Source of the DNA: Candidatus Acidiferrales bacterium
GTDB taxonomy: Bacteria > Acidobacteriota > Terriglobia > Acidiferrales > UBA7541
Reading direction: 5' to 3'
NCBI GenBank assembly: GCA_030037525.1
Contig: JASHRC010000116.1
Coordinates: forward strand, 1 to 51,640
Length of the DNA: 51,640 nt
The position numbers and the translations under genes were made by a program. Below, piece after piece: positions 18,612 to 27,583 of the stretch; the first letter of the stretch is position 1, and each line of letters starts with the position of its first letter. The notes under the pieces were generated by a model. The model ran no database searches. It was not told the origin of the DNA and saw only the letters and a program-made list of their open reading frames with translations.

Positions 18612-20669
18612 ATGCCGATCCCCACACTGGCCGAAAAACTCGAATGGCTCAAGCCCGCGCCCCCCACGGAGTATGAACAGCAATGCGCCGCCAAAATTCC
18701 GCAGGGCGATTATGAAATCGGCGTGCAGATCACCAACGACATTCTCGACGAGTCCATGGAGGTATTCGTCCGCGCCTCGCGGAGCTACTTCGGCGTATCG
18801 GGCGATTCGATGGTGGCCATCTTCACGGCCAACGGCGACCTGATCAACGGCGCCTGCGGCACCTACCTGCACGCGATCATCCAGCCTATCATCATCAAGT
18901 TCATCAAGAAATACTACGCGGAAAATCCGGGCATTCGCGACGGCGACATCTGGTACACGAACGATGCGCTATACGGAGGCATCCACAACCCCGATCAGGT
19001 AGCCATCATGCCCGTGTTTTACAAAGGTCAGCTGCTGGCCTGGACCACCGCAGCGCTGCACACCACCGAGACGGGCGCGACCGAGCCGGGCGGCATGCCG
19101 GTCAGTGCCAAATCGCGTTTCGAAGAGGGGCTCAATCTGCCGCCCATCAAGATCGGCGAGAACTTCGAGATCAAGAACGATTTCCTGGAGATGTATTGCG
19201 CCTACGGGATGCGTGCTCCGGCGATGTTCGTTTCCGACCTGCGCGCGCGCTGCACCACCGCGGACCGCGCCCGCGTGAGGGTACTCGAGCTGGCGGAAAA
19301 GCGAGGTCCGGAGTTCGTGGTCGGGCTGCTGCGCAAAATGTCGGACACGGCGGAAGCAGGCGCGCGCAAAAAAATTCGCGCGCTGCCGGACGGAGTGTTC
19401 CGCGCCATCACCTTCAACGACGCGATGGGCTGGACCCCGGCCTTGGTCCGCTCCTGCTTCTTGACGGTGACCAAACGGGGCGAACGCCTGGTTTTCGATT
19501 TCCACGGAACCTCGCCGGAAACGCCGTCTTCTTATAACGTGCACCCGCAGGCGGTGGTGGGGCACGTCGCCAATTTCATGTATGAGTACATGTTCCACGA
19601 TTTGCCGATCAGCAGCTCCACGTTCGCGCCGATTGATTTCATCTTTCCCGAGGGCAGCCTCGTCTATCCCGGCAAGACGGCGGCAACCAGTTGCTGCGTC
19701 TATATCGGCATGCAGGCGCGCAACGCGACTCAGAGCGCCTTCGCCAAGATGGTTTTCTCGAACGGTGCGCTGTGGCATCAGGTGGCCGCTCCTCCGGGAA
19801 GCCAGCACACTTCGCAGATCTGCGCCGGCGTCTCCCAGTGGAACCTTTCGGTTTCCGACGTCCTGTCCTTTATGCTGAACACCATGGGTCAGGGAGGGCG
19901 CGCGGGCGACGATGGCATGGACTCGTACGGATTCGCCTGGTGCGCCTTCGGGCGGGCGCCCGATTCCGAGCAGGTCGAAAGCGAACTCCCGATCACCATT
20001 ACGCTCTCGCAGCACTGGAAGGATTCCTCTGGCCCCGGGCTGCACCGAGGAGGCTCGGGCGCCACGCAACACTGGGTGGTTCATAAAGTGCCCGGATGCG
20101 TGTCCATGTGCATGGGCAACGGAAGCAAGGTTCCCCTGGGCCAGCCTCTGTTCGGAGGTTATGCGTCCTCCCCCATTCCCGGGATCAGCATTCGCCAGGC
20201 GGATTTGCTCAAGGAGATGGCCGAGGGCGATCCGAACCTGACACTCGACTTTCGCTCCATCGTGGAGAAGGGCTCGATCCACGGGCAGTGGAGCTACGAA
20301 CTGATTGCCCGCGGACCCAAACCCTACGCCGAGGGCGATGTGCTGTTTGGGTTCTCGGGCGGCGGGCCGGGTTACGGCGATCCGCTCGAGCGCGATCCGG
20401 CGCTCGTGCTCGAGGACCTGCGGAAGCAAATCATCTCCGACTGGACGGCGCAGAACATCTACCGCATCGCCTACGATCCCGAGCGTCGCAAGCTGGACGC
20501 GGAGAAAACCAAGGAGCAGCGCGACCAGGAGCGACGCGCCCGGCTGGCTCGCGGGAAACCCTACGCGGAGTTCGAAAAGGCGTGGAGCGCGCAAAAACCC
20601 CCCGAGGAAATTCTCCAGTGGTACGGCTCCTGGCCGGACGCCAGGCCGCTCGGACCGGTCGTCCGGTAG
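18612..20669 (+). CDS. Apc-type carboxylase beta subunit, HyuB-like
   Basis: The 685-residue hydantoinase B / acetone carboxylase alpha family protein shows typical segments: ITNDILDESMEVFVRASRS, NGDLINGACGTYLH, DGDIWYTNDALYGGIHNPDQVAIMPVF and, near the C-terminus, GGGPGYGDPLERDP. In acetophenone carboxylase this subunit carries the presumed carboxylation site between the ATPase subunits. It follows the second HyuA gene by 26 nt and precedes the fifth gene by 6 nt, so all are one operon. Confidence 0.88.
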   Translation: MPIPTLAEKLEWLKPAPPTEYEQQCAAKIPQGDYEIGVQITNDILDESMEVFVRASRSYFGVSGDSMVAIFTANGDLINGACGTYLHAIIQPIIIKFIKKYYAENPGIRDGDIWYTNDALYGGIHNPDQVAIMPVFYKGQLLAWTTAALHTTETGATEPGGMPVSAKSRFEEGLNLPPIKIGENFEIKNDFLEMYCAYGMRAPAMFVSDLRARCTTADRARVRVLELAEKRGPEFVVGLLRKMSDTAEAGARKKIRALPDGVFRAITFNDAMGWTPALVRSCFLTVTKRGERLVFDFHGTSPETPSSYNVHPQAVVGHVANFMYEYMFHDLPISSSTFAPIDFIFPEGSLVYPGKTAATSCCVYIGMQARNATQSAFAKMVFSNGALWHQVAAPPGSQHTSQICAGVSQWNLSVSDVLSFMLNTMGQGGRAGDDGMDSYGFAWCAFGRAPDSEQVESELPITITLSQHWKDSSGPGLHRGGSGATQHWVVHKVPGCVSMCMGNGSKVPLGQPLFGGYASSPIPGISIRQADLLKEMAEGDPNLTLDFRSIVEKGSIHGQWSYELIARGPKPYAEGDVLFGFSGGGPGYGDPLERDPALVLEDLRKQIISDWTAQNIYRIAYDPERRKLDAEKTKEQRDQERRARLARGKPYAEFEKAWSAQKPPEEILQWYGSWPDARPLGPVVR

Positions 20670-20675
20670 CGAGCC

Positions 20676-21692
20676 ATGGCAGTGGGCGCCACTCCCCGCG
20701 GGATCGCGCGGGGACTCGTACAGGGAGTCGAGCCGCCGCGGCCGCTTTTCCTGCCGATCGTTTTTTCGCACGGCGCGCGAATCGAAAACCTGACGCTCCG
20801 CCAATTTCTGAACAATCCAACGAAAATTTCGAGCTCGCTGCGTCAGATTCGGGGTCATCTCGGCGCGGATGGAATTACCTGCTACTTCGACCCGTTTCTC
20901 GAATTAGAGGCGCTGGGCGGGAGGGTGGAGTGGAACGCGGATGGCTCGAAGCGCTCGCTCGCTTGGCCACAGCATCCCGCGGCAAGGGAATCCCTCTCCG
21001 GGACCGCTGCGCCAGAGCGGAGCGACCGTGTTGCGGTCGGGGTCGAAGTGATTCGCAGAATGAAACCGATGGTTCGTGACGACTGTCTTCTCTGCGCGAG
21101 CGTCAGCGGGCCGCTTACGCTCGGTGCGCACCTCTCCGAGCTCGGCTCCCGTGCCTCTTTGCGCTACGAGGATCTGGATTCGACTGCGGTCGATCGCGCG
21201 GCGGCGGTGATGACCGGCATCGCCAAGGCATTCGTGGAGGCGGGTGCGCAGGTGATCTTCCTGCGCGAGGAGACTCTTCCTCCGCTTTCGGAAAGCGATC
21301 TCGCGGACTGGATGTCACGCCTTGCTACGGCGATCAACATTGTGCGGTTTTATGAGGCGCTCCCCGTTCTCCTGCTCACCGATCCTCGCTCGGCGGAGGA
21401 AAATTCGGCCTTGATCGCACGTGAACGGTGGGATGCGGTGGTTTCGCCCGCGTTCGACGAACTCGCTCCCGAAAGGCTCGAGAAGTTCCGAGGCCTCATG
21501 CCCTCGAGATTCGGGGTTGCGCTTCCTCCCAAACAGTTCGAGCCAGGGGATACCAGCGGGGTCGGAATCGGCGAACGGGTGCGCGGCGTGGTCTCGAGGT
21601 CGCATCCGGCAATTGTCACGACGGGGGGTGATGTGCCGGTCACAGCCGATATGGAGCGCTTGAAAAAAGTGTGGGAAAATATTCGATGGTGA
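20676..21692 (+). CDS. URO-D-superfamily-like protein in the position of Apc epsilon
   Basis: The 338-residue product resembles uroporphyrinogen decarboxylase-fold proteins: LFLPIVFSHGARI near the N-terminus, HLGADGITCYFDPFLELEALGG, CASVSGPLTLG, and a barrel-like repeat pattern. It has no haem-biosynthesis context. In acetophenone carboxylase the fifth subunit (about 34 kDa) separates from the core during purification and has an unknown detailed role; order and size fit that subunit. I cannot show direct homology to it. It may bind or deliver a substrate. Last gene of the operon. Confidence 0.65.
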   Translation: MAVGATPRGIARGLVQGVEPPRPLFLPIVFSHGARIENLTLRQFLNNPTKISSSLRQIRGHLGADGITCYFDPFLELEALGGRVEWNADGSKRSLAWPQHPAARESLSGTAAPERSDRVAVGVEVIRRMKPMVRDDCLLCASVSGPLTLGAHLSELGSRASLRYEDLDSTAVDRAAAVMTGIAKAFVEAGAQVIFLREETLPPLSESDLADWMSRLATAINIVRFYEALPVLLLTDPRSAEENSALIARERWDAVVSPAFDELAPERLEKFRGLMPSRFGVALPPKQFEPGDTSGVGIGERVRGVVSRSHPAIVTTGGDVPVTADMERLKKVWENIRW

Positions 21693-21778
21693 GCGAACCT
21701 CGAGCTTCAATCGTGCCGCGTCTCGGCGCGAATCCCCCAAAATTGCCGCAAAAAGGTGATCGTCTTCAGATCGAATCC

Positions 21779-21831
21779 CTGATCGGCATCACCTCGGACT
21801 GCTGATCGGGATGGCTTCGGACTCCTGATCG
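21779..21831. repeat. imperfect 23-bp tandem repeat, possible IS21-type terminus
   Basis: Two 23-bp units beginning CTGATCGG and ending TCGGACT(G/C) at 21779-21801 and 21802-21824 are followed by a third start CTGATCG at 21825. Multiple short direct repeats of this kind occur at the ends of IS21-family elements. No transposase is left here, so this would be a terminal remnant. Confidence 0.4.
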
Positions 21832-22094
21832 TCTCCCACAATATGCATCTTGGATTTCCTGCGCGGTGAACTCGCGCCCGGACAGAATCTTTGGCAGTCG
21901 GTTTCGGATCATGATGCGGTAGCCCCCAAGCGGCCGCCGTATCATTTCAAACCGTTTTTCCGTATCCAGTACTTTTTCACGATAAAAAACTTGCGGGTGG
22001 GCTAAGTCGTTCGAATTTCTCTGGTACGAGGATTGTTCGTCAGCACTGCTCTTACACTCGCGCCGTCCCGGCATTTCCGGCGCCGGTTCTGGTC

Positions 22095-22108
22095 GTTGTG
22101 CTGACAAC
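22095..22108 (+). promoter_or_regulatory. operator 3 and promoter of selenoprotein B
   Basis: The site reads GTTGT-GCTG-ACAAC. Here the best promoter lies just downstream: -35 TTGACA at 22118-22123, 17-nt spacer, -10 TAGGCT at 22141-22146, 26 nt before the ATG. The operator is therefore about 10 bp upstream of the -35 rather than on it, unlike the other four. Confidence 0.6.
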
Positions 22109-22172
22109 AAACTATTATTGACAGCGAGGCGGCGCGGGGCTAGGCTGCGGCCAAGGTAGGGAGGGCCAATCC

Positions 22173-23834
22173 ATGAAGCTACGATTCGCCGCTTTATCGG
22201 CCGCACTGGTCTGCCTGAGCCTGGGTAATCCGGCTCTGGCCAAAGAGAGAAGGAAATCAGAACCCGCGACCACCGTTGGGCCAAGGTTTACGGTACTGAG
22301 TCCCCTGGGTACTCCGCCCGAGATCAAGTTGTTGGCTATGGCACCGAGACTCAACACTCTGGACGGCAAGACGATCTACATCGTCGATGACGGCTTTGTC
22401 GGAGGGGATGTCCTTTTAAAGGAGATGGCTGCTTGGTTCAACCAGAACATGCCTAAAGTGAATGTCGTTTACCGCCGGAAAGCCGGAGGCTTTCCCGACG
22501 AGGACCCACCCCTTTGGGCGGAAATCAAAGCAAAGGGCGATGCTGTGATCATGGGGCTCGGGCATTGAAGCTACTGCTCGCCGGCGGTCGTTGGCCACTG
22601 CATCAACATCGAATCTTCCCTTGACAAACCCACCGTCTCCATCATCACAGAATATTTCAAGAGTCTCGTCGAAGAAAATGCCGCCAAGAAAGGAATGCCC
22701 CACCTCCGATTCACATTTGTCAAATCACCTGTATGGGGCAAGACCCCGGAACAGCTTCAAAAGGATGTCATCGAAGGAAAGGACCCGATCAGCGGCAAGC
22801 CGGTCATGCGGGAAATCGTCGAGGAACTCACTGCCCCGCTCGCTGATGAAGACAAAGCCACGCGGACCATCCCGCAGTCCGCCGGCCCGGACCATTTCGG
22901 ACCCGATACCGCCGACAATCTCCAGCGGCTCTTCGAAGAAAAGGGGATGACCGATCATCTCCCCATCGTCTTGCCGACCGAAGAGAAAGTGGAGGCAATG
23001 CTCAAGGCGACGAGCCACAAGGCCGATGAGATTGTCGGCAAGATCTCGCCCACGCCGGGGGTTTTCGAATATTGGTCCTATACCGTGAAGCAAGTTGCGG
23101 TGAACGCAGTCATGGCGGGAGCCGATCCCAAATACTTTCCCGTGATCCTGGCGATCGCCGCTGCAGGCAAGGAGTCCATGTCCAGCTCGGACAATTCTTT
23201 TGCTGAAGCGGTGGTAATCAATGGGCCGATTCGGGATGAGATCGGTCTCAATTATGGGATTGGCGCGCTCGGGCCGTTCAGCCATGCCAACGCCACAATT
23301 GGCCGCGCCTACACCCTGCTTTCGATCAACGCGGGAAACTGCGGCAAGGTCGGCGAGACCTACATGGGCGTCATCGGGAACCCGGCGAATTACACCAACA
23401 TTGTCATTGCCGAGAACGAAAAGGAGTCCCCTTGGAAACCTTTCAGCGTCCGGCACGGATTCAAGCCGGAGGAAAGCGTTGTGAGCATCTTCGAAGGATG
23501 GGGCGTCATTTCGGCAAAGAACTCGAAGTACGCCGTCTGGCAAAAAGAGATGAATTTTGCCCAGGAGCTCAAGAACATCTTCGATGACCAGGATCAGCTT
23601 TTCGGGGGTATCGCAGTCCTCAGCCCGGCTGTGGCCAACTACATCAAGGACGAAGGTTACGATACGGTAGACAAACTGACGGATTGGCTCTACCAGGGCC
23701 CGGACGGCGCGAAGCCTCATTTCTGGAGTAAGGCGCAAATCAACATCCTCGTCACTGGATCGTCGAACAACCTGTATTGGGACTACGGCGGGATGAGATA
23801 CGTCAAAAGCGTCTCGGTCGATACATGGCGCTGA
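22173..23834 (+). CDS. UGSC-type selenoprotein B, exported (in-frame TGA at 22566-22568)
   Basis: The 553-residue product is read through TGA as Sec132 in the motif MGLGH-U-SYC. It begins with a Sec-type signal peptide (MKLRFAALSAALVCLSLGNPALA), so the protein is probably periplasmic. The N-terminal domain has MAPRLNTLDGKTIYIVDDGF and PLWAEIKAKGDAVIMGLGH. The C-terminal domain has RLFEEKGMTDHLPIVLPTEE, VKQVAVNAVMAGADPKYFPVILA, VINGPIRDEIG and ENEKESPWKPFSV. It ends at KSVSVDTWR. GGGAGG lies 8 nt before the ATG. No other stop interrupts the frame. The gene has its own promoter and operator. Confidence 0.85.
22580..22595 (+). promoter_or_regulatory. SECIS-like hairpin of selenoprotein B
   Basis: Stem GCCGGC/GTTGGC (6 bp, two G-U pairs) closes the tetraloop GGTC. 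The loop begins 17 nt after the TGA. The E. coli fdhF SECIS has the same GGUC apical loop at nearly the same distance. Confidence 0.75.
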
Positions 23835-23845
23835 AGGAAATTGAT

Positions 23846-23859
23846 GTTGTCTTGACAAC
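23846..23859 (+). promoter_or_regulatory. operator 4 and promoter of the selenoprotein C-D operon
   Basis: The site reads GTTGT-CTTG-ACAAC, a perfect palindrome over its outer 12 positions. -35 TTGACA is at 23852-23857, the spacer is 17 nt and -10 TGTACT is at 23875-23880. It begins 12 bp after the selenoprotein B stop, so C-D is transcribed separately as well. Confidence 0.75.
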
Positions 23860-23963
23860 TACACGGCAGTTTGTTGTACTTGTTGCAGTCCCCTTAAGGC
23901 GCGGCTGAGCGCTGGAAATAGACTCTCAGGGTAGCGCTTGCCGACCCTGACCGGAGTCATGCC

Positions 23964-25718
23964 ATGGCCACCCTGCTGCATTCGGCGGTTCTGAACCCGG
24001 AAGCATACCGAACCGTCAGAGCTGCTGATGAGGGCGCACCAGGCAAGACCCAGTCGTTTCGTTCGCTGGCGCCACGTCTTGAGAGCCTGCATGGCAAGAC
24101 GATCTATCTGGTCGACACCGGGTTCGGTGGGAGCGGCAGATTCCTCGATCAGGTGCAGGCGTGGTTTGCCGAGCACATGCCCTCGGTCACCACTGTGCGG
24201 CGGCGAAAAACCGGCAATATCTTTCGCGATGATGCCAGGGAGCTCTGGAACGAAATCAAGGAGAGGGGCCAGGCCGCGATCTTAGGCGTGGCGGGTTGAC
24301 CTGGCTGCGCCGTGGCGGTCGCCACTTGCTCCCGCACTCTCGAGCAGGAATACGGAATCCCAACCGCGCCGATCTCGACCTTCGAATTCGCCGGTTTTCT
24401 GACTGACGATCTGCGCTTTCACGGCGTTCCGCTGCGGGTGATTTACACTCCGCACCCGGTGGTCGGCATGCCGCACTCCGTGTTGCGCGGCTACATCGAA
24501 GGAAAGGACCCGGCAACAGAGCGGACCGTTATCGAAGAGGTCGTCGAGGCGCTCACGAAACCTGTGGGCGAAGACGAGTTCACCGGGGATTTCGCACCGG
24601 TGTCGCGGACGGGCGTGAGACAGGCCCTGCTTGAGCCGGATACGGAAGACAATCTGCAGCGCCTATTCTATGAAAGAGGCTGGACCGATGGGCTGCCCAT
24701 CATCCTGCCCACGGAAGAACGCGTTGTGGAAATGCTGGCCGGCACAAACCGTGCGCCGGATGAGGTGGTCACCGAAATTTTTCTGCACGACACCCAGGAA
24801 TATCTGAAATTCACGGTCGAGATGGTGGCCATCATGGGCGTGATGGCCGGAGCGAGGCCCGAGCATCTGCCCGTTCTCCTCGCTGTTGCATCGACGGGAC
24901 ATCCCTCGATTCCCGGCTCGACGACCCCGTTCGCGTGCATGCTTCTCGTGAACGGTCCGATTCGCAATGAGATCGAAATGAATTCCGGAATTGGAGCCTT
25001 CAGTCCTCGTACTCTCGCGAATTCCGTCATCGGGCGCGCCTGGACGCTTCTCACGATCAACTGGGGCTATTTTCGGCTGAAGAAGCAGTTCTGGAGTTCG
25101 CAGGGCAATCCCGTTGGTTACAACAATATGTGCGTCGCCGAGAACGAGGAAAGGAGTGCGTGGGAACCTTTTCACGTCCAGAAAAAATTCCGCTCCGAGG
25201 AAAGTGTTGTCAGCCTGTTCCGTGGCTGGAGCTTTGTGAACAACGTGGTCGGCTCCTCGCAACGATCCGTCGGCGAAGACACGTGCGTGCTGCTCGGGGC
25301 GCTGCCGGGGCTGTTTTCGTCGGCGACATTGATACTGGATCCGCTCGTGGCGCGGCACCTCAAGCGAAACGAAGGCTTCCAAACCAAGCTTGATTTCTGC
25401 CGCTGGATCTCGGAGAACTTCAAAATGCCTGCCGGGCAGTTTTGGGGAACGGATTTGATCCACATGATGATGGCTCCGATTGCCGAGCAGGGTGTTGAGC
25501 CGTACGCGACCTGGAAAAAACTTCCCGCGGACAGGCTCATCGCGCCTTACCACAACCCGGAGAACATTAACATCATCGTGGTGGGCGGCGAGACGAGCCC
25601 GATGTGGAAGGTGTCGGATTTCGCCTACGCAACCAGCGCGTCGGTCGACAAGTGGCGCGCGAAGCCCGTAACGGACGGCTGCGCCGATGGAACCTGCGGG
25701 CTGCCAGACAAGTCCTAG
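23964..25718 (+). CDS. UGSC-type selenoprotein C, cytoplasmic (in-frame TGA at 24297-24299)
   Basis: The 584-residue product has Sec112 in GVAG-U-PGC-AVAVATC. The N-terminal half carries LAPRLESLHGKTIYLVDTGFGGSG and the downstream half begins RTLEQEYGIPTAPIS, followed by the shared C-terminal domain (RGWTDGLPIILPTEERVVEMLAGT, VEMVAIMGVMAGARPEHLPVLLA, VNGPIRNEIEMNSG, ENEERSAWEPFHVQ). No signal peptide. It ends with an extra tail C-ADGT-CGLP after the DKWR terminus; selenoprotein E has a similar tail. GGAG precedes the ATG. D follows 33 bp downstream. Confidence 0.86.
24312..24325 (+). promoter_or_regulatory. SECIS-like hairpin of selenoprotein C
   Basis: Perfect stem GTGGC/GCCAC (5 bp) with tetraloop GGTC. 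The loop begins 17 nt after the TGA. Same loop sequence as in selenoprotein B and as in the E. coli fdhF element. Confidence 0.78.
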
Positions 25719-25751
25719 TGTATGCGAGGCAATTCGAGGAGGTAAACAGCG

Positions 25752-27527
25752 ATGGATCGGAGAAAGATGTTGGCGTTGTTGGGCGTCAGCCCGGTGCTCG
25801 TTGCCGACGCGCCGTCGTACGCGCGAACCGCTTCAAGAAATGCGCCAAAGGCCGGAGCAGCGGTGACCAGCGGGCTCGTCACCGCCCTGAATCCTGCCGT
25901 GACCCCGCAATTGGCGCAACGCGTGCCGCTTGCGCCCCGCCTCAGCACCCTGGAAGGCAAAACGATCTATCTCGTTGATACCGACTGGGGAGGCATGGGC
26001 CAGAACGACGGTATCTTGCAGGAAATGCAAGCGTGGTTTGCCCAGCACATGCCCAGCGTCAAGACGATCCTTAAGGTGAAGAAAGGGAATTTCGTAACCG
26101 ACGATCCCGCCCTGTGGAAGGAAATCGCCGACAAAAAGGGCGACGGCGTCATCCTCGGCGTCGCGGGTTGACACGGCTGCGTCGGGGCCGTGAGCCACGA
26201 ATCCGGAGAAATCGAGCAAAAGTACGGTATACCCACGGTCTCTCTTGCCGGTTCGAACGTCGTGTCATTCGGGATCGGCCCAAACCTCACATACAACACC
26301 GGCATGCCGCTTCGCTATGTGGGCGTTCCTTTCCCTTTCTCGGGCCAGCCACGATCCGTGCTCAGGAGCTACATCGAAGGGAAAGATACAGTCAGTGGCA
26401 AACCGATGATGGCGGCGATCGTCGACGGCCTCACGAAGCCCTTGACCGCGGAAGAAAGGATGTCCGGCAATCCTCCCGAGTCGACGCCGGAGCCGCGGCT
26501 GCTTCCGCCGGACACGGAAGATCACCTGCAACTCCTTTTCAAGGAGCGTTGCTGGACCGATTATAACCCGGTCATCATTCCGACAGAGGAACGAGTGGCT
26601 GCGATGCTGAAAGGCACCGGCCACAAGCCGGATGAGATCGTCAAGTCAGCTGCAGGAACATTTGGGACGCGCCGGCCATTTACAGTGGAAAAGGTCGCCA
26701 CCATTGCGGTTATGGCGGGCGCAAAGCCTGCATATCTGCCGGTCATCCTTGCGCTGGCGAACGAGGTGCCGTATCAGGACTCCACGACTTCGATCGCGGA
26801 GATGGTTGTGGTGAACGGGCCGATTCGCAAAGAGATTGACATGAACAGCGGCCTCGGCGCACTAGGCCCGAACAACGATGCAAACTCTGTCATCGGGCGA
26901 TCCATGACGCTCATCCACAAAATCATCCAGGGCTACGACGAGGGCGTGACGGGTTTCGCTTCTCTCAGTAACCCTCTGCGATACGACAATCTGTGCTTCG
27001 CCGAAAATGAGGAAGCTCTTCCGGAGGGATGGCAGCCGTTCCACGTCCAAATGGGCCACAAGCCGACCGACAGCGTGCTCACGATCTTCACCGGGTGGAA
27101 CTTCATCAACAGCACCGGCTGGGTCGAGCAGCATTACGCGCCTCAGAACTTGATGCGCGACTACATGTCTTCACTCTCCGGAATGGGCGCCACGCTGCTC
27201 ATGGACCCATCCGTTGCGGAGCTGCTCAACAACGTGCAGGGCTTTACCACCAAAGAAAAACTGGCCGAGTGGCTTTCGCAGAATGTTGAGAAGATCGCGC
27301 AGTCATATTGGGGAAATGCCATTGTATCGAGCATGCTGGGTCCGCTGGGCGAGCAGGGTCTTGAGCCATACGCAAGCTGGAAAAAGCTTCCCGGCGACGC
27401 GGTGATCAAGCCGTTCACGAACCCAAAGGGCATCCACGCGGTTGTTGTCGGCGGCAAGACGGCGAGCGTTTGGTTCGCCACCGACTTCATGCCGGGGAGG
27501 GGCGTTTCCATCGACGCGTGGAGATGA
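25752..27527 (+). CDS. UGSC-type selenoprotein D, Tat-like leader (in-frame TGA at 26169-26171)
   Basis: The 591-residue product has Sec140 in GVAG-U-HGC-VGAVS. The N-terminus MDRRKMLALLGVSPVLVADAPSYA has a twin-arginine-type RRKML followed by a hydrophobic stretch, so export of the folded protein is likely. Shared segments are LAPRLSTLEGKTIYLVDTDWGG, MPSVKTILKVKKGNF, EIEQKYGIPTVSLAG, VEKVATIAVMAGAKPAYLPVILA, VNGPIRKEIDMNSG and GWQPFHVQMGHKP. It ends VSIDAWR without the Cys tail. GAGGAGG precedes the ATG. Second gene of the C-D operon; closest in plan to selenoprotein F. Confidence 0.86.
26184..26198 (+). promoter_or_regulatory. SECIS-like hairpin of selenoprotein D
   Basis: GGGGC and GCCAC pair around loop CGTGA with one G/A mismatch, 12 nt after the TGA, in the same register as the hairpins of C and F. 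An alternative hairpin CACGGC/GCCGTG (26172-26177 with 26187-26192) is more stable but starts directly after the TGA. Confidence 0.5.
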
Positions 27528-27583
27528 AGGCCTCTTGATTCCGGGCGCCGGCTTGCCCGTGCCCGCTGATAGACGCTGTGGCG

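Larger units (their letters stand above)
21693..22172. other. gene-free stretch with decayed insertion-sequence-like DNA
   Basis: No convincing gene is found in this 480-bp stretch. The minus-strand frame covering 21766-22284 is open for 172 codons but matches nothing I recognise and overlaps the start of selenoprotein B. The left half holds a short 23-bp tandem repeat and the right end holds operator 3 and a promoter. Confidence 0.5.

Noticed and set aside
18969-20858. 629-residue ORF on the minus strand inside the HyuB gene
   Set aside because: It lies opposite a strongly conserved gene; its Arg/His-rich composition is typical of an antisense frame in GC-rich DNA.
22173-22695. Interpreting the short/long ORF pairs as two genes or as frameshifted pseudogenes
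   Set aside because: In all six cases both halves share the frame, the sequence between TGA and the next start codon is open and conserved around a UxxC motif, and the long ORF has no ribosome site of its own at its nominal start.
22725-23858. 377-residue minus-strand ORF opposite selenoprotein B
   Set aside because: Antisense shadow of a conserved domain, no ribosome site and no recognisable family.
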